A stretch of 64,000 nt of DNA from Glandiceps talaboti (taxonomy: Eukaryota > Hemichordata > Enteropneusta > Spengelidae), in the NCBI RefSeq assembly GCF_964340395.1, contig NC_135563.1, forward strand, positions 826,501 to 890,500, written 5' to 3'. The translations under genes and the position numbers were made by a program. Shown here in pieces: positions 33,601 to 47,600 of this stretch; positions within the stretch are counted from its first letter, which is position 1; each line of letters opens with the position of its first letter. The notes beneath the pieces were generated by a model, which saw only the letters and a program-made list of their open reading frames with translations, did no database searches and was not told where the DNA came from.

Positions 33601-36600
33601 TCCGTCATCATTCTGTAGTAGTATTAATCTTGTAATTCCTACACTAAGCGTTACTCCGTCATCATTCTGTAGTAGTATTAATCTTGTAATTCCTACACTA
33701 AGCGTTACTCCGTCATCATTCTGTAGTAGTATTAATCTTGTAATTCCTACACTAGACATTACTCCGTCATCATTCTGTAGTAGTATTAATCTTGTAATTC
33801 CTACACTAAGTGTTACTCCGTCATTATTCTGTAGTAGTATTAATCTTGTAATTCCTACACTAGGCATTACTCCGTCATCATTCTGTAGTAGTATTAATCT
33901 TGTAATTCCTACACTAGGCGTTACTCCGTTATCATTCTGTAGTAGTATTAATCTTGTAATTCCTACACTAGGCGTTATTCCGTCATCATTCTGTAGTAGT
34001 ATTAATCTTGTAATTCCTACACTAGACATTACTCCGTCATCATTCTGTAGTAGTATTAATCTTGTAATTCCTACACTAGGCGTTACTCTGTCATCATTCA
34101 GTAGTAGTATTAATCTTGTAATTCCTACACTAAGCGTTACTCCGTCATCATTCTGTAGTAGTATTAATCTTGTAATACCTACACTAGACATTACTCCGTC
34201 ATCATTCTGTAGTAGTATTAATCTTGTAATTCCTACACTAAGCGTTACTCCGTCATCATTCTGTAGTAGTATTAATCTTGTAATTCCTACACTAGACATT
34301 ACTCCGTCATCATTCTGTAGTAGTATTAATCTTGTAATTCCTACACTAAGCGTTACTCCGTCATCATTCTGTAGTAGTATTAATCTTGTAAATCCTACAC
34401 TAGACATTACTCCGTCATCATTCTGTAGTAGTATTAATCTTGTAATTCCTACACTAAGCGTTACTCCGTCATCATTCTGTAGTAGTATTAATCTTGTAAT
34501 TCCTACACTAGGCGTTACTCCGTTATCATTCTGTAGTAGTATTAATCTTGTAATTCCTACACTAGGCGTTACTCTGTCATCATTCTGTAGTAGTATTAAT
34601 CTTGTAATTCCTACACTAGGCGTTACTCCGTTATCATTCTGTAGTAGTATTAATCTTGTAATTCCTACACTAGGCGTTACTCTGTCATCATTCTGTAGTA
34701 GTATTAATCTTGTAATTCCTACACTAGGCGTTACTCCGTCATCATTCTGTAGTAGTATTAATCTTGTAATTCCTACACTAAGCGTTACTCCGTCATCATT
34801 CTGTAGTAGTATTAATCTTGTAATTCCTACACTAAGCGTTACTCTGTCATCATTCAGTAGTAGTATTAATCTTGTAATTCCTACACTAGGCGTTACTCCG
34901 TCATCATTCTGTAGTAGTATTAATCTTGTAATTCCTACACTAGACATTACTCTGTCATCATTCTGTAGTAGTATTAATCTTGTAATTCCTACACTAGGCG
35001 TTACTCCATCATCATTCTGTAGTAGTATTAATCTTGTAATTCCTACACTAGGCATTACTCCGTCATCATTCTGTAGTAGTATTAAACTTGTAATTCCTAC
35101 ACTAGGCGTTACTCCGTCATCATTCTGTATTAGTATTAATCTTGTAATTCCTACACTAGGCGTTACTCCATCATCATTCTGTAGTAGTATTAATCTTGTA
35201 ATTCCTACACTAAGCGTTACTCCGTCATCATTCTGTAGTAGTATTAATCTTGTAATTCCTACACTAGGCGTTACTCCGTCATCATTCTGTAGTAGTATTA
35301 ATCTTGTAATTCCTACACTAAGTGTTACTCCGTCATCATTCTGTAGTAGTATTAATCTTGTAATTCCTACACTAGACATTACTCCGTCATCATTCTGTAG
35401 TAGTATTAATCTTGTAATTCCTACACTAGGCGTTACTCCGTCATCATTCTGTAGTAGTATTAATCTTGTAATTCCTACACTAGGCATTACTCCGTCATCA
35501 TTCTGTAGTAGTATTAAACTTGTAATTCCTACACTAGGCGTTACTCCGTCATCATTCTGTAGTAGTATTAATCTTGTAATTCCTACACTAGACATTACTC
35601 CGTCATCATTCTGTAGTAGTATTAATCTTGTAATTCCTACACTAGGCGTTACTCCGTCATCATTCTGTAGTAGTATTAATCTTGTAATTCCTACACTAGA
35701 CATTACTCCGTCATCATTCTGTAGTAGTATTAATCTTGTAATTCCTACGCTAGGCGTTACTCCGTCATCATTCTGTAGTAGTATTAATCTTGTAATTCCT
35801 ACACTAAGAGTTACTCCGTCATCATTCTGTAGTAGTATTAATCTTGTAATTCCTACACTAGGCGTTACTCCGTCATCATTCTGTAGTAGTATTAATCTTG
35901 TAATTCCTACACTAGACATTACTCCGTCATCATTCTGTAGTAGTATTAATTTTGTAATTCCTACACTAGGCGTTACTCCGTCATCATTCTGTAGTAGTAT
36001 TAATCTTGTAATTCCTACACTAAGCGTTACTCCGTTATCATTCTGTAGTAGTATTAATCTTGTAATTCCTACACTAGGCATTACTCCGTCATCATTCTGT
36101 AGTAGTATTAATCTTGTAATTCCTACACTAGGCGTTACTCCGTTATCATTCTGTAGTAGTATTAATCTTGTAATTCCTACACTAGGCGTTACTCCGTCAT
36201 CATTCTGTAGTAGTATTAATCTTGTAATTCCTACACTTGACATTACTCCGTCATCATTCTGTAGTAGTATTAATCTTGTAATTCCTACACTAAGCGTTAC
36301 TCCGTCATCATTCTGTAGTAGTATTAATCTTGTAATTCCTACACTAAGCGTTACTCCGTCATCATTCTGTAGTAGTATTAATCTTGTAAATCCTACACTA
36401 GACATTACTCCGTCATCATTCTGTAGTAGTATTAATCTTGTAATTCCTACACTAGGCGTTACTCCGTCATCATTCTGTAGTAGTATTAATCTTGTAATTC
36501 CTACACTAGGCATTACTCTGTCATCATTCTGTAGTAGTATTAATCTTGTAATTCCTACACTAGGCGTTACTCCGTCATCATTCTGTAGTAGTATTAATCT

Positions 36601-39600
36601 TGTAATTCCTACATTAGGCGTTACTCCGTCATCATTCTGTAGTAGTATTAATCTTGTAATTCCTACACTAAGCGTTACTCCGTCATCATTCTGTAGTAGT
36701 ATTAATCTTGTAATTCCTACACTAAGCGTTACTCCGTCATCATTCTGTAGTAGTATTAATCTTGTAATTCCTACACTAGACATTACTCCGTCATCATTCT
36801 GTAGTAGTATTAATCTTGTAATTCCTACACTAAGTGTTACTCCGTCATTATTCTGTAGTAGTATTAATCTTGTAATTCCTACACTAGGCATTACTCCGTC
36901 ATCATTCTGTAGTAGTATTAATCTTGTAATTCCTACACTAGGCGTTACTCCGTTATCATTCTGTAGTAGTATTAATCTTGTAATTCCTACACTAGGCGTT
37001 ATTCCGTCATCATTCTGTAGTAGTATTAATCTTGTAATTCCTACACTAGACATTACTCCGTCATCATTCTGTAGTAGTATTAATCTTGTAATTCCTACAC
37101 TAGGCGTTACTCTGTCATCATTCAGTAGTAGTATTAATCTTGTAATTCCTACACTAAGCGTTACTCCGTCATCATTCTGTAGTAGTATTAATCTTGTAAT
37201 ACCTACACTAGACATTACTCCGTCATCATTCTGTAGTAGTATTAATCTTGTAATTCCTACACTAAGCGTTACTCCGTCATCATTCTGTAGTAGTATTAAT
37301 CTTGTAATTCCTACACTAGACATTACTCCGTCATCATTCTGTAGTAGTATTAATCTTGTAATTCCTACACTAAGCGTTACTCCGTCATCATTCTGTAGTA
37401 GTATTAATCTTGTAAATCCTACACTAGACATTACTCCGTCATCATTCTGTAGTAGTATTAATCTTGTAATTCCTACACTAAGCGTTACTCCGTCATCATT
37501 CTGTAGTAGTATTAATCTTGTAATTCCTACACTAGGCGTTACTCCGTTATCATTCTGTAGTAGTATTAATCTTGTAATTCCTACACTAGGCGTTACTCTG
37601 TCATCATTCTGTAGTAGTATTAATCTTGTAATTCCTACACTAGGCGTTACTCCGTTATCATTCTGTAGTAGTATTAATCTTGTAATTCCTACACTAGGCG
37701 TTACTCTGTCATCATTCTGTAGTAGTATTAATCTTGTAATTCCTACACTAGGCGTTACTCCGTCATCATTCTGTAGTAGTATTAATCTTGTAATTCCTAC
37801 ACTAAGCGTTACTCCGTCATCATTCTGTAGTAGTATTAATCTTGTAATTCCTACACTAAGCGTTACTCTGTCATCATTCAGTAGTAGTATTAATCTTGTA
37901 ATTCCTACACTAGGCGTTACTCCGTCATCATTCTGTAGTAGTATTAATCTTGTAATTCCTACACTAGACATTACTCTGTCATCATTCTGTAGTAGTATTA
38001 ATCTTGTAATTCCTACACTAGGCGTTACTCCATCATCATTCTGTAGTAGTATTAATCTTGTAATTCCTACACTAGGCATTACTCCGTCATCATTCTGTAG
38101 TAGTATTAAACTTGTAATTCCTACACTAGGCGTTACTCCGTCATCATTCTGTATTAGTATTAATCTTGTAATTCCTACACTAGGCGTTACTCCATCATCA
38201 TTCTGTAGTAGTATTAATCTTGTAATTCCTACACTAAGCGTTACTCCGTCATCATTCTGTAGTAGTATTAATCTTGTAATTCCTACACTAGGCGTTACTC
38301 CGTCATCATTCTGTAGTAGTATTAATCTTGTAATTCCTACACTAAGCGTTACTCCGTCATCATTCTGTAGTAGTATTAATCTTGTAATTCCTACACTAGA
38401 CATTACTCCGTCATCATTCTGTAGTAGTATTAATCTTGTAATTCCTACACTAAGCGTTACTCCGTCATCATTCTGTAGTAGTATTAATCTTGTAATTCCT
38501 ACACTAGGCGTTACTCCGTTATCATTCTGTAGTAGTATTAATCTTGTAATTCCTACACTAGACATTACTCCGTCATCATTCTGTAGTAGTATTAATCTTG
38601 TAATTCCTACACTAGGCGTTACTCTGTCATCATTCTGTAGTAGTATTAATCTTGTAATTCCTACACTAGGCGTTACTCTGTCATCATTCTGTAGTAGTAT
38701 TAATCTTGTAATTCCTACACTAGGCGTTACTCCGTCATCATTCTGTAGTAGTATTAATCTTGTAATTCCTACACTAAGCGTTACTCCGTCATCATTCTGT
38801 AGTAGTATTAATCTTGTAATTCCTACACTAAGCGTTACTCCGTCATCATTCTGTAGTAGTATTAATCTTGTAATTCCTACACTAAGCGTTACTCCGTCAT
38901 CATTCTGTAGTAGTATTAATCTTGTAATTCCTACACTAGGCATTACTCTGTCATCATTCTGTAGTAGTATTAATCTTGTAATTCCTACACTAGACATTAC
39001 TCCGTCATCATTCTGTAGTAGTATTAATCTTGTAATTCCTACACTAAGCGTTACTCCGTCATCATTCTGTAGTAGTATTAATCTTGTAATTCCTACACTA
39101 GGCATTACTCCGTCATCATTCTGTAGTAGTATTAATCTTGTAATTCCTACACTAGGCATTACTCCGTTATCATTCTGTAGTAGTATTAATCTTGTAATTC
39201 CTACACTAGGCGTTACTCCGTCATCATTCTGTAGTAGTATTAATCTTGTAATTCCTACACTAGACATTACTCCGTCATCATTCTGCAGTAGTATTAATCT
39301 TGTAATTCCTACACTAGGCGTTACTCCGTCATCATTCTGTAGTAGTATTAATCTTGTAATTCCTACACTAAGAGTTACTCCGTCATCATTCTGTAGTAGT
39401 ATTAATCTTGTAATTCCTACACTAGACGTTACTCCGTCATCATTCTGTAGTAGTATTAATCTTGTAATTCCTACACTAAGCGTTACTCCGTTATCATTCT
39501 GTAGTAGTATTAATCTTGTAATTCCTACACTAGACGTTACTCCGTCATCATTCTGTAGTAGTATTAATCTTGTAATTCCTACACTAAGCGTTACTCCGTT

Positions 39601-41781
39601 ATCATTCTGTAGTAGTATTAATCTTGTAATTCCTACACTAGACATTACTCCGTCATCATTCTGTAGTAGTATTAATCTTGTAATTCCTACACTAGGCGTT
39701 ACTCTGTCATCATTCTGTAGTAGTATTAATCTTGTAATTCCTACACTAGGCGTTACTCTGTCATCATTCTGTAGTAGTATTAATCTTGTAATTCCTACAC
39801 TAGGCGTTACTCTGTCATCATTCTGTAGTAGTATTAATCTTGTAATTCCTACACTAGGCGTTACTCCGTCATCATTCTGTAGTAGTATTAATCTTGTAAT
39901 TCCTACACTAAGCGTTACTCCGTCATCATTCTGTAGTAGTATTAATCTTGTAATTCCTACACTAAGCGTTACTCCGTCATCATTCTGTAGTAGTATTAAT
40001 CTTGTAATTCCTACACTAAGCGTTACTCCGTCATCATTCTGTAGTAGTATTAATCTTGTAATTCCTACACTAGGCGTTACTCCGTCATCATTCTGTAGTA
40101 GTATTAATCTTGTAATTCCTACACTAGACATTACTCCGTCATCATTCTGTAGTAGTATTAATCTTGTAATTCCTACACTAAGCGTTACTCCGTCATCATT
40201 CTGTAGTAGTATTAATCTTGTAATTCCTACACTAGGCATTACTCCGTCATCATTCTGTAGTAGTATTAATCTTGTAATTCCTACACTAGGCGTTACTCCG
40301 TTATCATTCTGTAGTAGTATTAATCTTGTAATTCCTACACTAGGCGTTACTCCGTCATCATTCTGTAGTAGTATTAATCTTGTAATTCCTACACTAGACA
40401 TTACTCCGTCATCATTCTGTAGTAGTATTAATCTTGTAATTCCTACACTAGGCGTTACTCCGTCATCATTCTGTAGTAGTATTAATCTTGTAATTCCTAC
40501 ACTAAGAGTTACTCCGTCATCATTCTGTAGTAGTATTAATCTTGTAATTCCTACACTAGACGTTACTCCGTCATCATTCTGTAGTAGTATTAATCTTGTA
40601 ATTCCTACACTAAGCGTTACTCCGTTATCATTCTGTAGTAGTATTAATCTTGTAATTCCTACACTAAGCGTTACTCCGTCATCATTCTGTAGTAGTATTA
40701 ATCTTGTAATTCCTACACTAAGCGTTACTCCGTCATCATTCTGTAGTAGTATTAATCTTGTAATTCCTACACTAAGCGTTACTCCGTCATCGTTCTGTAG
40801 TAGTATTAATCTTGTAATTCCTACACTAGGCGTTACTCCGTCATCATTCTGTAGTAGTATTAATCTTGTAATTCCTACACTAGACATTACTCCGTCATCA
40901 TTCTGTAGTAGTATTAATCTTGTAATTCCTACACTAAGCGTTACTCCGTCATCATTCTGTAGTAGTATTAATCTTGTAATTCCTACACTAGACATTACTC
41001 CGTCATCATTCTGTAGTAGTATTAATCTTGTAATTCCTACACTAGACATTACTCCGTCATCATTCTGTAGTAGTATTAATCTTGTAATTCCTACACTAAG
41101 CGTTACTCCGTCATCATTCTGTAGTAGTATTAATCTTGTAATTCCTACACTAGGCATTACTCCGTCATCATTCTGTAGTAGTATTAATCTTGTAATTCCT
41201 ACACTAGGCGTTACTCCGTTATCATTCTGTAGTAGTATTAATCTTGTAATTCCTACACTAAGCGTTACTCCGTCATCATTCTGTAGTAGTATTAATCTTG
41301 TAATTCCTACACTAGGCATTACTCCGTCATCATTCTGTAGTAGTATTAATCTTGTAATTCCTACACTAGGCGTTACTCCGTCATCATTCTGTAGTAGTAT
41401 TAATCTTGTAATTCCTACACTAGACATTACTCCGTCATCATTCTGTAGTAGTATTAATCTTGTAATTCCTACACTAGGCGTTACTCCGTCATCATTCTGT
41501 AGTAGTATTAATCTTGTAATTCCTACACTAAGAGTTACTCCGTCATCATTCTGTAGTAGTATTAATCTTGTAATTCCTACACTAGACGTTACTCCGTCAT
41601 CATTCTGTAGTAGTATTAATCTTGTAATTCCTACACTAAGCGTTACTCCGTTATCATTCTGTAGTAGTATTAATCTTGTAATTCCTACACTAGACATTAC
41701 TCCGTCATCATTCTGTAGTAGTATTAATCTTGTAATTCCTACACTAAGCGTTACTCCGTCATCATTCTGTAGTAGTATTAA
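30607..41781. repeat. 54-bp satellite, block 1, about 207 copies
   Basis: The unit starts GTAATTCCTACACTAGGCGT and ends GTAGTAGTATTAATCTT on the plus strand. Variation is concentrated in the five bases GGCGT and in CTCCGTC, both CpG sites. Rare variants recur at exact multiples: TGTAAATCC at 1512 bp (28 units), and that variant plus TAATACCT and TGTATTAGT at 3024 bp (56 units). This shows nested block duplications. One 46-bp short unit lies near 30978. The unit is 18 codons long and stop-free in one frame on each strand, so open frames thousands of codons long appear without implying a gene. Confidence 0.97.
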
Positions 41782-44651
41782 GGTGGAGATGCACAAAGGG
41801 AAGGTTTTAAGGGTGACATATTTTCAAGTTATTGTTTCCCAACAATGAATAAAGTTTACACCATCAACCCAAATATTTTCTGAAAGGTTTTTCTTTCCTC
41901 TTAAATGCTATTGTATTTTCTATTGTCTTTGACTGAAAGTGAGAGTTTGTTTAAGGTATGAATAGAGGTGTCTTGATTATCTCAAGGCGCCAATATAAAC
42001 GCCTCGGAAGAGACCACCTGTCACCCGATTTTCCATTTCTTTGGTGTTTTAGAATGTTCACTTCACACATAACAAAAGCGTGTCTCACTTTTTTTCTGCC
42101 ATCTGTCGTTCTTTTACAACATGCCTCGAAAGTTGACAAATTATAATGGGAAGCTTATTGACAGATTTTTCTCACTTAATCATCAATTTCACACGTAATA
42201 GAGCGAACTTACAAATTCTGAGACACAATTTGTAAGAACAATACCTAAGAAAGCACCAGCGAAAATTTCAATTGATTGCGAGGAAGTACTGTCGACATCG
42301 AGACTTTAGAACTTAGTCTGGGGGCTTGAAAATGTAAACGGAGAAAATGCCGATTTTCGAAATACAGCGTAAAATTTGACTTGCAGAAGATTTCCCGGCG
42401 TGTCATGCAATAAAAATATCACCAAGCAGTGGATAAAACGAGTCTTCAGTTATTCCAATTGTCGTTTTGATTAATACAAGTGTAGCATCGTAGAAACACG
42501 GCAAATCGAGGTCGTTCGACTGGAATGTGATACACGAGATCACATTGCAAATGGCGCGGAAGCCCAGTTTATTGACGTCATCTCATTAATTAGTAATCAG
42601 AGGCGTGGCCAAAGTCAAGTCCAAGGTTATTATGACGATGTTACTCTGTCTGGCGGCAGATCCACGGTGCTATGCCCCGTGTGTCTAACCTTCACTTTTC
42701 CCGGAAGCACTTCCCGATACAAATATATATTTCGTTTTGAATTTCGGAATAACTGCATTAATTTTGCTCAGTTTCGATCGTCAAACACGGGAAATTTAGT
42801 AACTAGATGTAGTAGCATGGCCACTTTCTAAACCACGGCGGAATCACCTTGTTACTATTTCGTTCAAAATATTGTCTGAAGGTTCGAATGTCGAATGTGC
42901 GATGAAAGGGGTAACCTACGTGATTTCACACATTGCCACATAAATTTAGTCAAAAAATTAGTGTCTGCTTACGTCTGTACGTACACACTCCATTAAATCC
43001 AAAAGGGGAAATTTTGCCTGAATTTGGCTGTTACAATGAACCCAAAATCTTTCCACACAGCTAGCTTGCTACAAATTACATGTAAAGCGTTTTCTTTTAG
43101 CTGTGGTGTCTTTCGCGTTTGATTGTCTGACGCATTGCTCATGTTGGCATCTGAAAATGGCTAAGTCTTTCGATTAAAAATAACTTTCAATATGTATTGG
43201 CACATCACTGCGTATCAGACACATCGACTGATATCGTGGACAGACGGATAAACAAAATTAGACTCGATTGTTACGGACGGGTATGTTTGGAAAATTGAAA
43301 TCGCCAATAGAAATACATAAGCTCGGGTGATACTCGCCATTCAGTATAACTCGGAGGAGTACATGCACGTGAACAGTGACTGTTTTCTGGAAATAGGACA
43401 AGTCTAGTCAATCATAAAATAACCTTAACCGACATTTTGTAAGAACACGGAAGGAAAATAATAGGAAAATCAAAGACATTTTAAAACCAACTCGATATCG
43501 GAGATGCGAGATATTATGGAAGTATTCCGGAAGTACAAATTAAAGCAAGCTCAGATTGCCCTGCGTTGGTGATTGTTACGTGCATACGCTACTTGTGAAG
43601 TTTATTTTTAACCGAGATTTCCTGATTCAGTCAAAACACGGCCCAATATGTAAACCATAAAAAATTGGCATCTATCTAAAGATTTTGGTGTGTTCAAATG
43701 TCTGTAATGATCGACCGACCGACCGAAAGCCTGACGTGTGTACATTGTACCGTACGTAATGATTTTCACAGCGAGTATGCACTGACTCTGTATCGCGCCG
43801 GAAGGTTCTGAAACTAGACAGTTACTAATTCACAGGATTTTGGAGTACGTGATTGAAATGTGTCAGCTTACATTTGACCGTGACCAGCAAAGTATCAACA
43901 GTTTTCAAAGTACAAGAATCAGATATTAGGACGTGAGCAGTAAATCTAGTCTATCAGCTAGCCCTCGGATGTTCTTCCGATAAAATACGACACACAGCCG
44001 AACAACGCTATCGAGGATGGCAGGCCCTCACATGCGAACTTCGTTCGCTTATAGTTATAGCATCGAAAGAAAGCCCGAACGTCTAGCAGCAAGACTACAG
44101 TAAATCTTGAGACGGCGGTGTACGAAACTAGGTCATCAGTGAATTTCGGAAACGTATGGACAAATATCGGTATTCTTTGAGAGGTAATACTCGTTTGTTC
44201 ATATGAGTTATACAGGTATTTTTGACGTTATTAACGTTGCGATGTCACTACCAGAAGAGAAATAAAGTTACGCCCGGGATGCCAACATCTTTTTCTTTCC
44301 TTCATGGTACCGTCATGGAAATATCTCCCCTTTTACTCCATATGGTTACAGTGCTAGTGATTCGTGTGTGATCTGAGCATGCGCGAATTTGACACTGCGT
44401 ATATTTTGCATAATCCTCTGTCAATCGTCTTAGTTGTATGCAAATATCGTGAGTTTATAGTGTTGAAATAGGGCTTCTTTAGCGTTTTGGTACCCGTGCA
44501 TTTGTTTACTTCTTTTTTTCATGATTTTTCGGGATTTGCAAAACTCAAACCCAGTCCAGTTTTCTCTGGTTGATAGAAGAATATTTACTATGGCAAAAGA
44601 GCACATAATCTCAAAAATGGTCAAAATAACGATTTTTTGTGCATCTCCACC
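41782..44651. mobile_element. 2.87-kb TTAA-flanked DNA element (piggyBac- or Kolobok-type target)
   Basis: The ends are perfect 16-bp inverted repeats, GGTGGAGATGCACAAA. TTAA is duplicated at 41778-41781 and 44652-44655. The satellite unit has TATTAATC at this spot, so the empty site is visible hundreds of times around it. No open frame above 65 codons and no transposase motif are seen, so it is non-autonomous. TTAA duplication is shared by piggyBac and Kolobok, and the ends alone do not decide between them. Confidence 0.92.
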
Positions 44652-47600
44652 TTAATCTTGTAATTCCTACACTAGACATTACTCCATCATCATTCTGTAG
44701 TAGTATTAATCTTGTAATTCCTACACTAAGCGTTACTCCGTCATCATTCTGTAGTAGTATTAATCTTGTAATTCCTACACTAGGCGTTACTCCGTTATCA
44801 TTCTGTAGTAGTATTAATCTTGTAATTCCTACACTAGGCGTTACTCTGTCATCATTCTGTAGTAGTATTAATCTTGTAATTCCTACACTAGGCGTTACTC
44901 CGTTATCATTCTGTAGTAGTATTAATCTTGTAATTCCTACACTAGGCGTTACTCTGTCATCATTCTGTAGTAGTATTAATCTTGTAATTCCTACACTAGG
45001 CGTTACTCCGTCATCATTCTGTAGTAGTATTAATCTTTTAATTCCTACACTAGGCGTTACTCCGTCATCATTCTGTAGTAGTATTAATCTTGTAATTCCT
45101 ACACTAAGCGTTACTCCGTCATCATTCTGTAGTAGTATTAATCTTGTAATTCCTACACTAAGCGTTACTCCGTCATCATTCTGTAGTAGTATTAATCTTG
45201 TAATTCCTACACTAGGCGTTACTCCGTCATCATTCTGTAGTAGTATTAATCTTGTAATTCCTACACTAAGCGTTACTCCGTCATCATTCTGTAGTAGTAT
45301 TAATCTTGTAATTCCTACACTAGACATTACTCCGTCATCATTCTGTAGTAGTATTAATCTTGTAATTCCTACACTAGACATTACTCCGTCATCATTCTGT
45401 AGTAGTATTAATTTTGTAATTCCTACACTAGACATTACTCCGTCATCATTCTGTAGTAGTATTAATCTTGTAATTCCTACACTAGACATTACTCCGTCAT
45501 CATTCTGTAGTAGTATTAATCTTGTAATTCCTACACTAGACATTACTCCGTCATCATTCTGTAGTAGTATTAATCTTGTAATTCCTACACTAGGCGTTAC
45601 TCTGTCATCATTCTGTAGTAGTATTAATCTTGTAATTCCTACACTAGGCGTTACACCGTCATCATTCTGTAGTAGTATTAATCTTGTAATTCCTACACTA
45701 GGCGTTACTCCGTCATCATTCTGTAGTAGTATTAATCTTGTAATTCCTACACTAGGCGTTACTCCGTCATCATTCTGTAGTAGTATTAATCTTGTAATTC
45801 CTACACTAGGCGTTACTCCGTTATCATTCTGTAGTAGTATTAATCTTGTAATTCCTACACTAGGCGTTACTCCGTCATCATTCTGTAGTAGTATTAATTT
45901 TGTAATTCCTACACTAAGCGTTACTCCGTTATCATTCTGTAGTAGTATTAATCTTGTAATTCCTACACTAGACATTACTCCGTCATCATTCTGTAGTTAA
46001 TCTTGTAATTCCTACACTAGGCGTTACTCCGTCATCATTCTGTAGTAGTATTAATTTTGTAATTCCTACACTAGGCGTTACTCCGTTATCATTCTGTAGT
46101 AGTATTAATTTTGTAATTCCTACACTAGGCGTTACTCCGTCATCATTCTGTAGTAGTATTAATCTTGTAATTCCTACACTAGGCGTTACTCCGTCATCAT
46201 TCTGTAGTAGTATTAATCTTGTAATTCCTACACTAGGCATTACTCCGTCATCATTCTGTAGTAGTATTAATCTTGTAATTCCTACGCTAGGCGTTACTCC
46301 GTCATCATTCTGTAGTAGTATTAATTTTGTAATTCCTACGCTAGGCGTTACTCCGTCATCATTCTGTAGTAGTATTAATTTTGTAATTCCTACACTAGGC
46401 GTTACTCCGTCATCATTCTGTAGTAGTATTAATCTTGTAATTCCTACGCTAGGCATTACTCCGTCATCATTCTGTAGTAGTATTAATCTTGTAATTCCTA
46501 CACTAGGCGTTACTCCGTCATCATTCTGTAGTAGTATTAATCTTGTAATTCCTACACTAGGCGTTACTCCGTCTTCATTCTGTAGTAGTATTAATCTTGT
46601 AATTCCTACACTAAGCGTTACTCCGTCATCATTCTGTAGTAGTATTAATCTTGTAATTCCTACACTAGACATTACTCCGTCATCATTCTGTAGTAGTATT
46701 AATCTTGTAATTCCTACGCTAGGCGTTACTCCGTTATCATTCTGTAGTAGTATTAATCTTGTAATTCCTACACTAGGCGTTACTCCGTCTTCATTCTGTA
46801 GTAGTATTAATCTTGTAATTCCTACACTAGGCGTTACTCCGTCTTCATTCTGTAGTAGTATTAATCTTGTAATTCCTACACTAGGCGTTACTCCGTCATC
46901 ATTCTGTAGTAGTATTAATCTTGTAATTCCTACACTAGGCATTACTCCGTCATCATTCTGTAGTAGTATTAATTTTGTAATTCCTACACTAGGCGTTACT
47001 CCGTCATCATTCTGTAGTAGTATTAATCTTGTAATTCCTACACTAGGCGTTACTCCGTCATCATTCTGTAGTAGTATTAATCTTGTAATTCCTACACTAG
47101 GCATTACTCCGTCATCATTCTGTAGTAGTATTAATCTTGTAATTCCTACGCCAAGTGTTACTCCGTCATCATTCTGTAGTAGTATTAATTTTGAAATTCC
47201 TACGCTAGGCGTTACTCCGTCATCATTCTGTAGTAGTATTAATTTTGTAATTCCTACACTAGGCGTTACTCCGTCATCATTCTGTAGTAGTATTAATCTT
47301 GTAATTCCTACGCTAGGCGTTACTCCGTCATCATTCTGTAGTAGTATTAATCTTGTAATTCCTACGCTAGGCATTACTCCGTCATCATTCTGTAGTAGTA
47401 TTAATCTTGTAATTCCTACACTAGGCATTACTCCGTCATCATTCTGTAGTAGTATTAATCTTGTAATTCCTACACTAGGCGTTACTCCGTTATCATTCTG
47501 TAGTAGTATTAATTTTGTAATTCCTACACTAAGCGTTACTCCGTCATCATTCTGTAGTAGTATTAATCTTGTAATTCCTACACTAAGCGTTACTCCGTCT

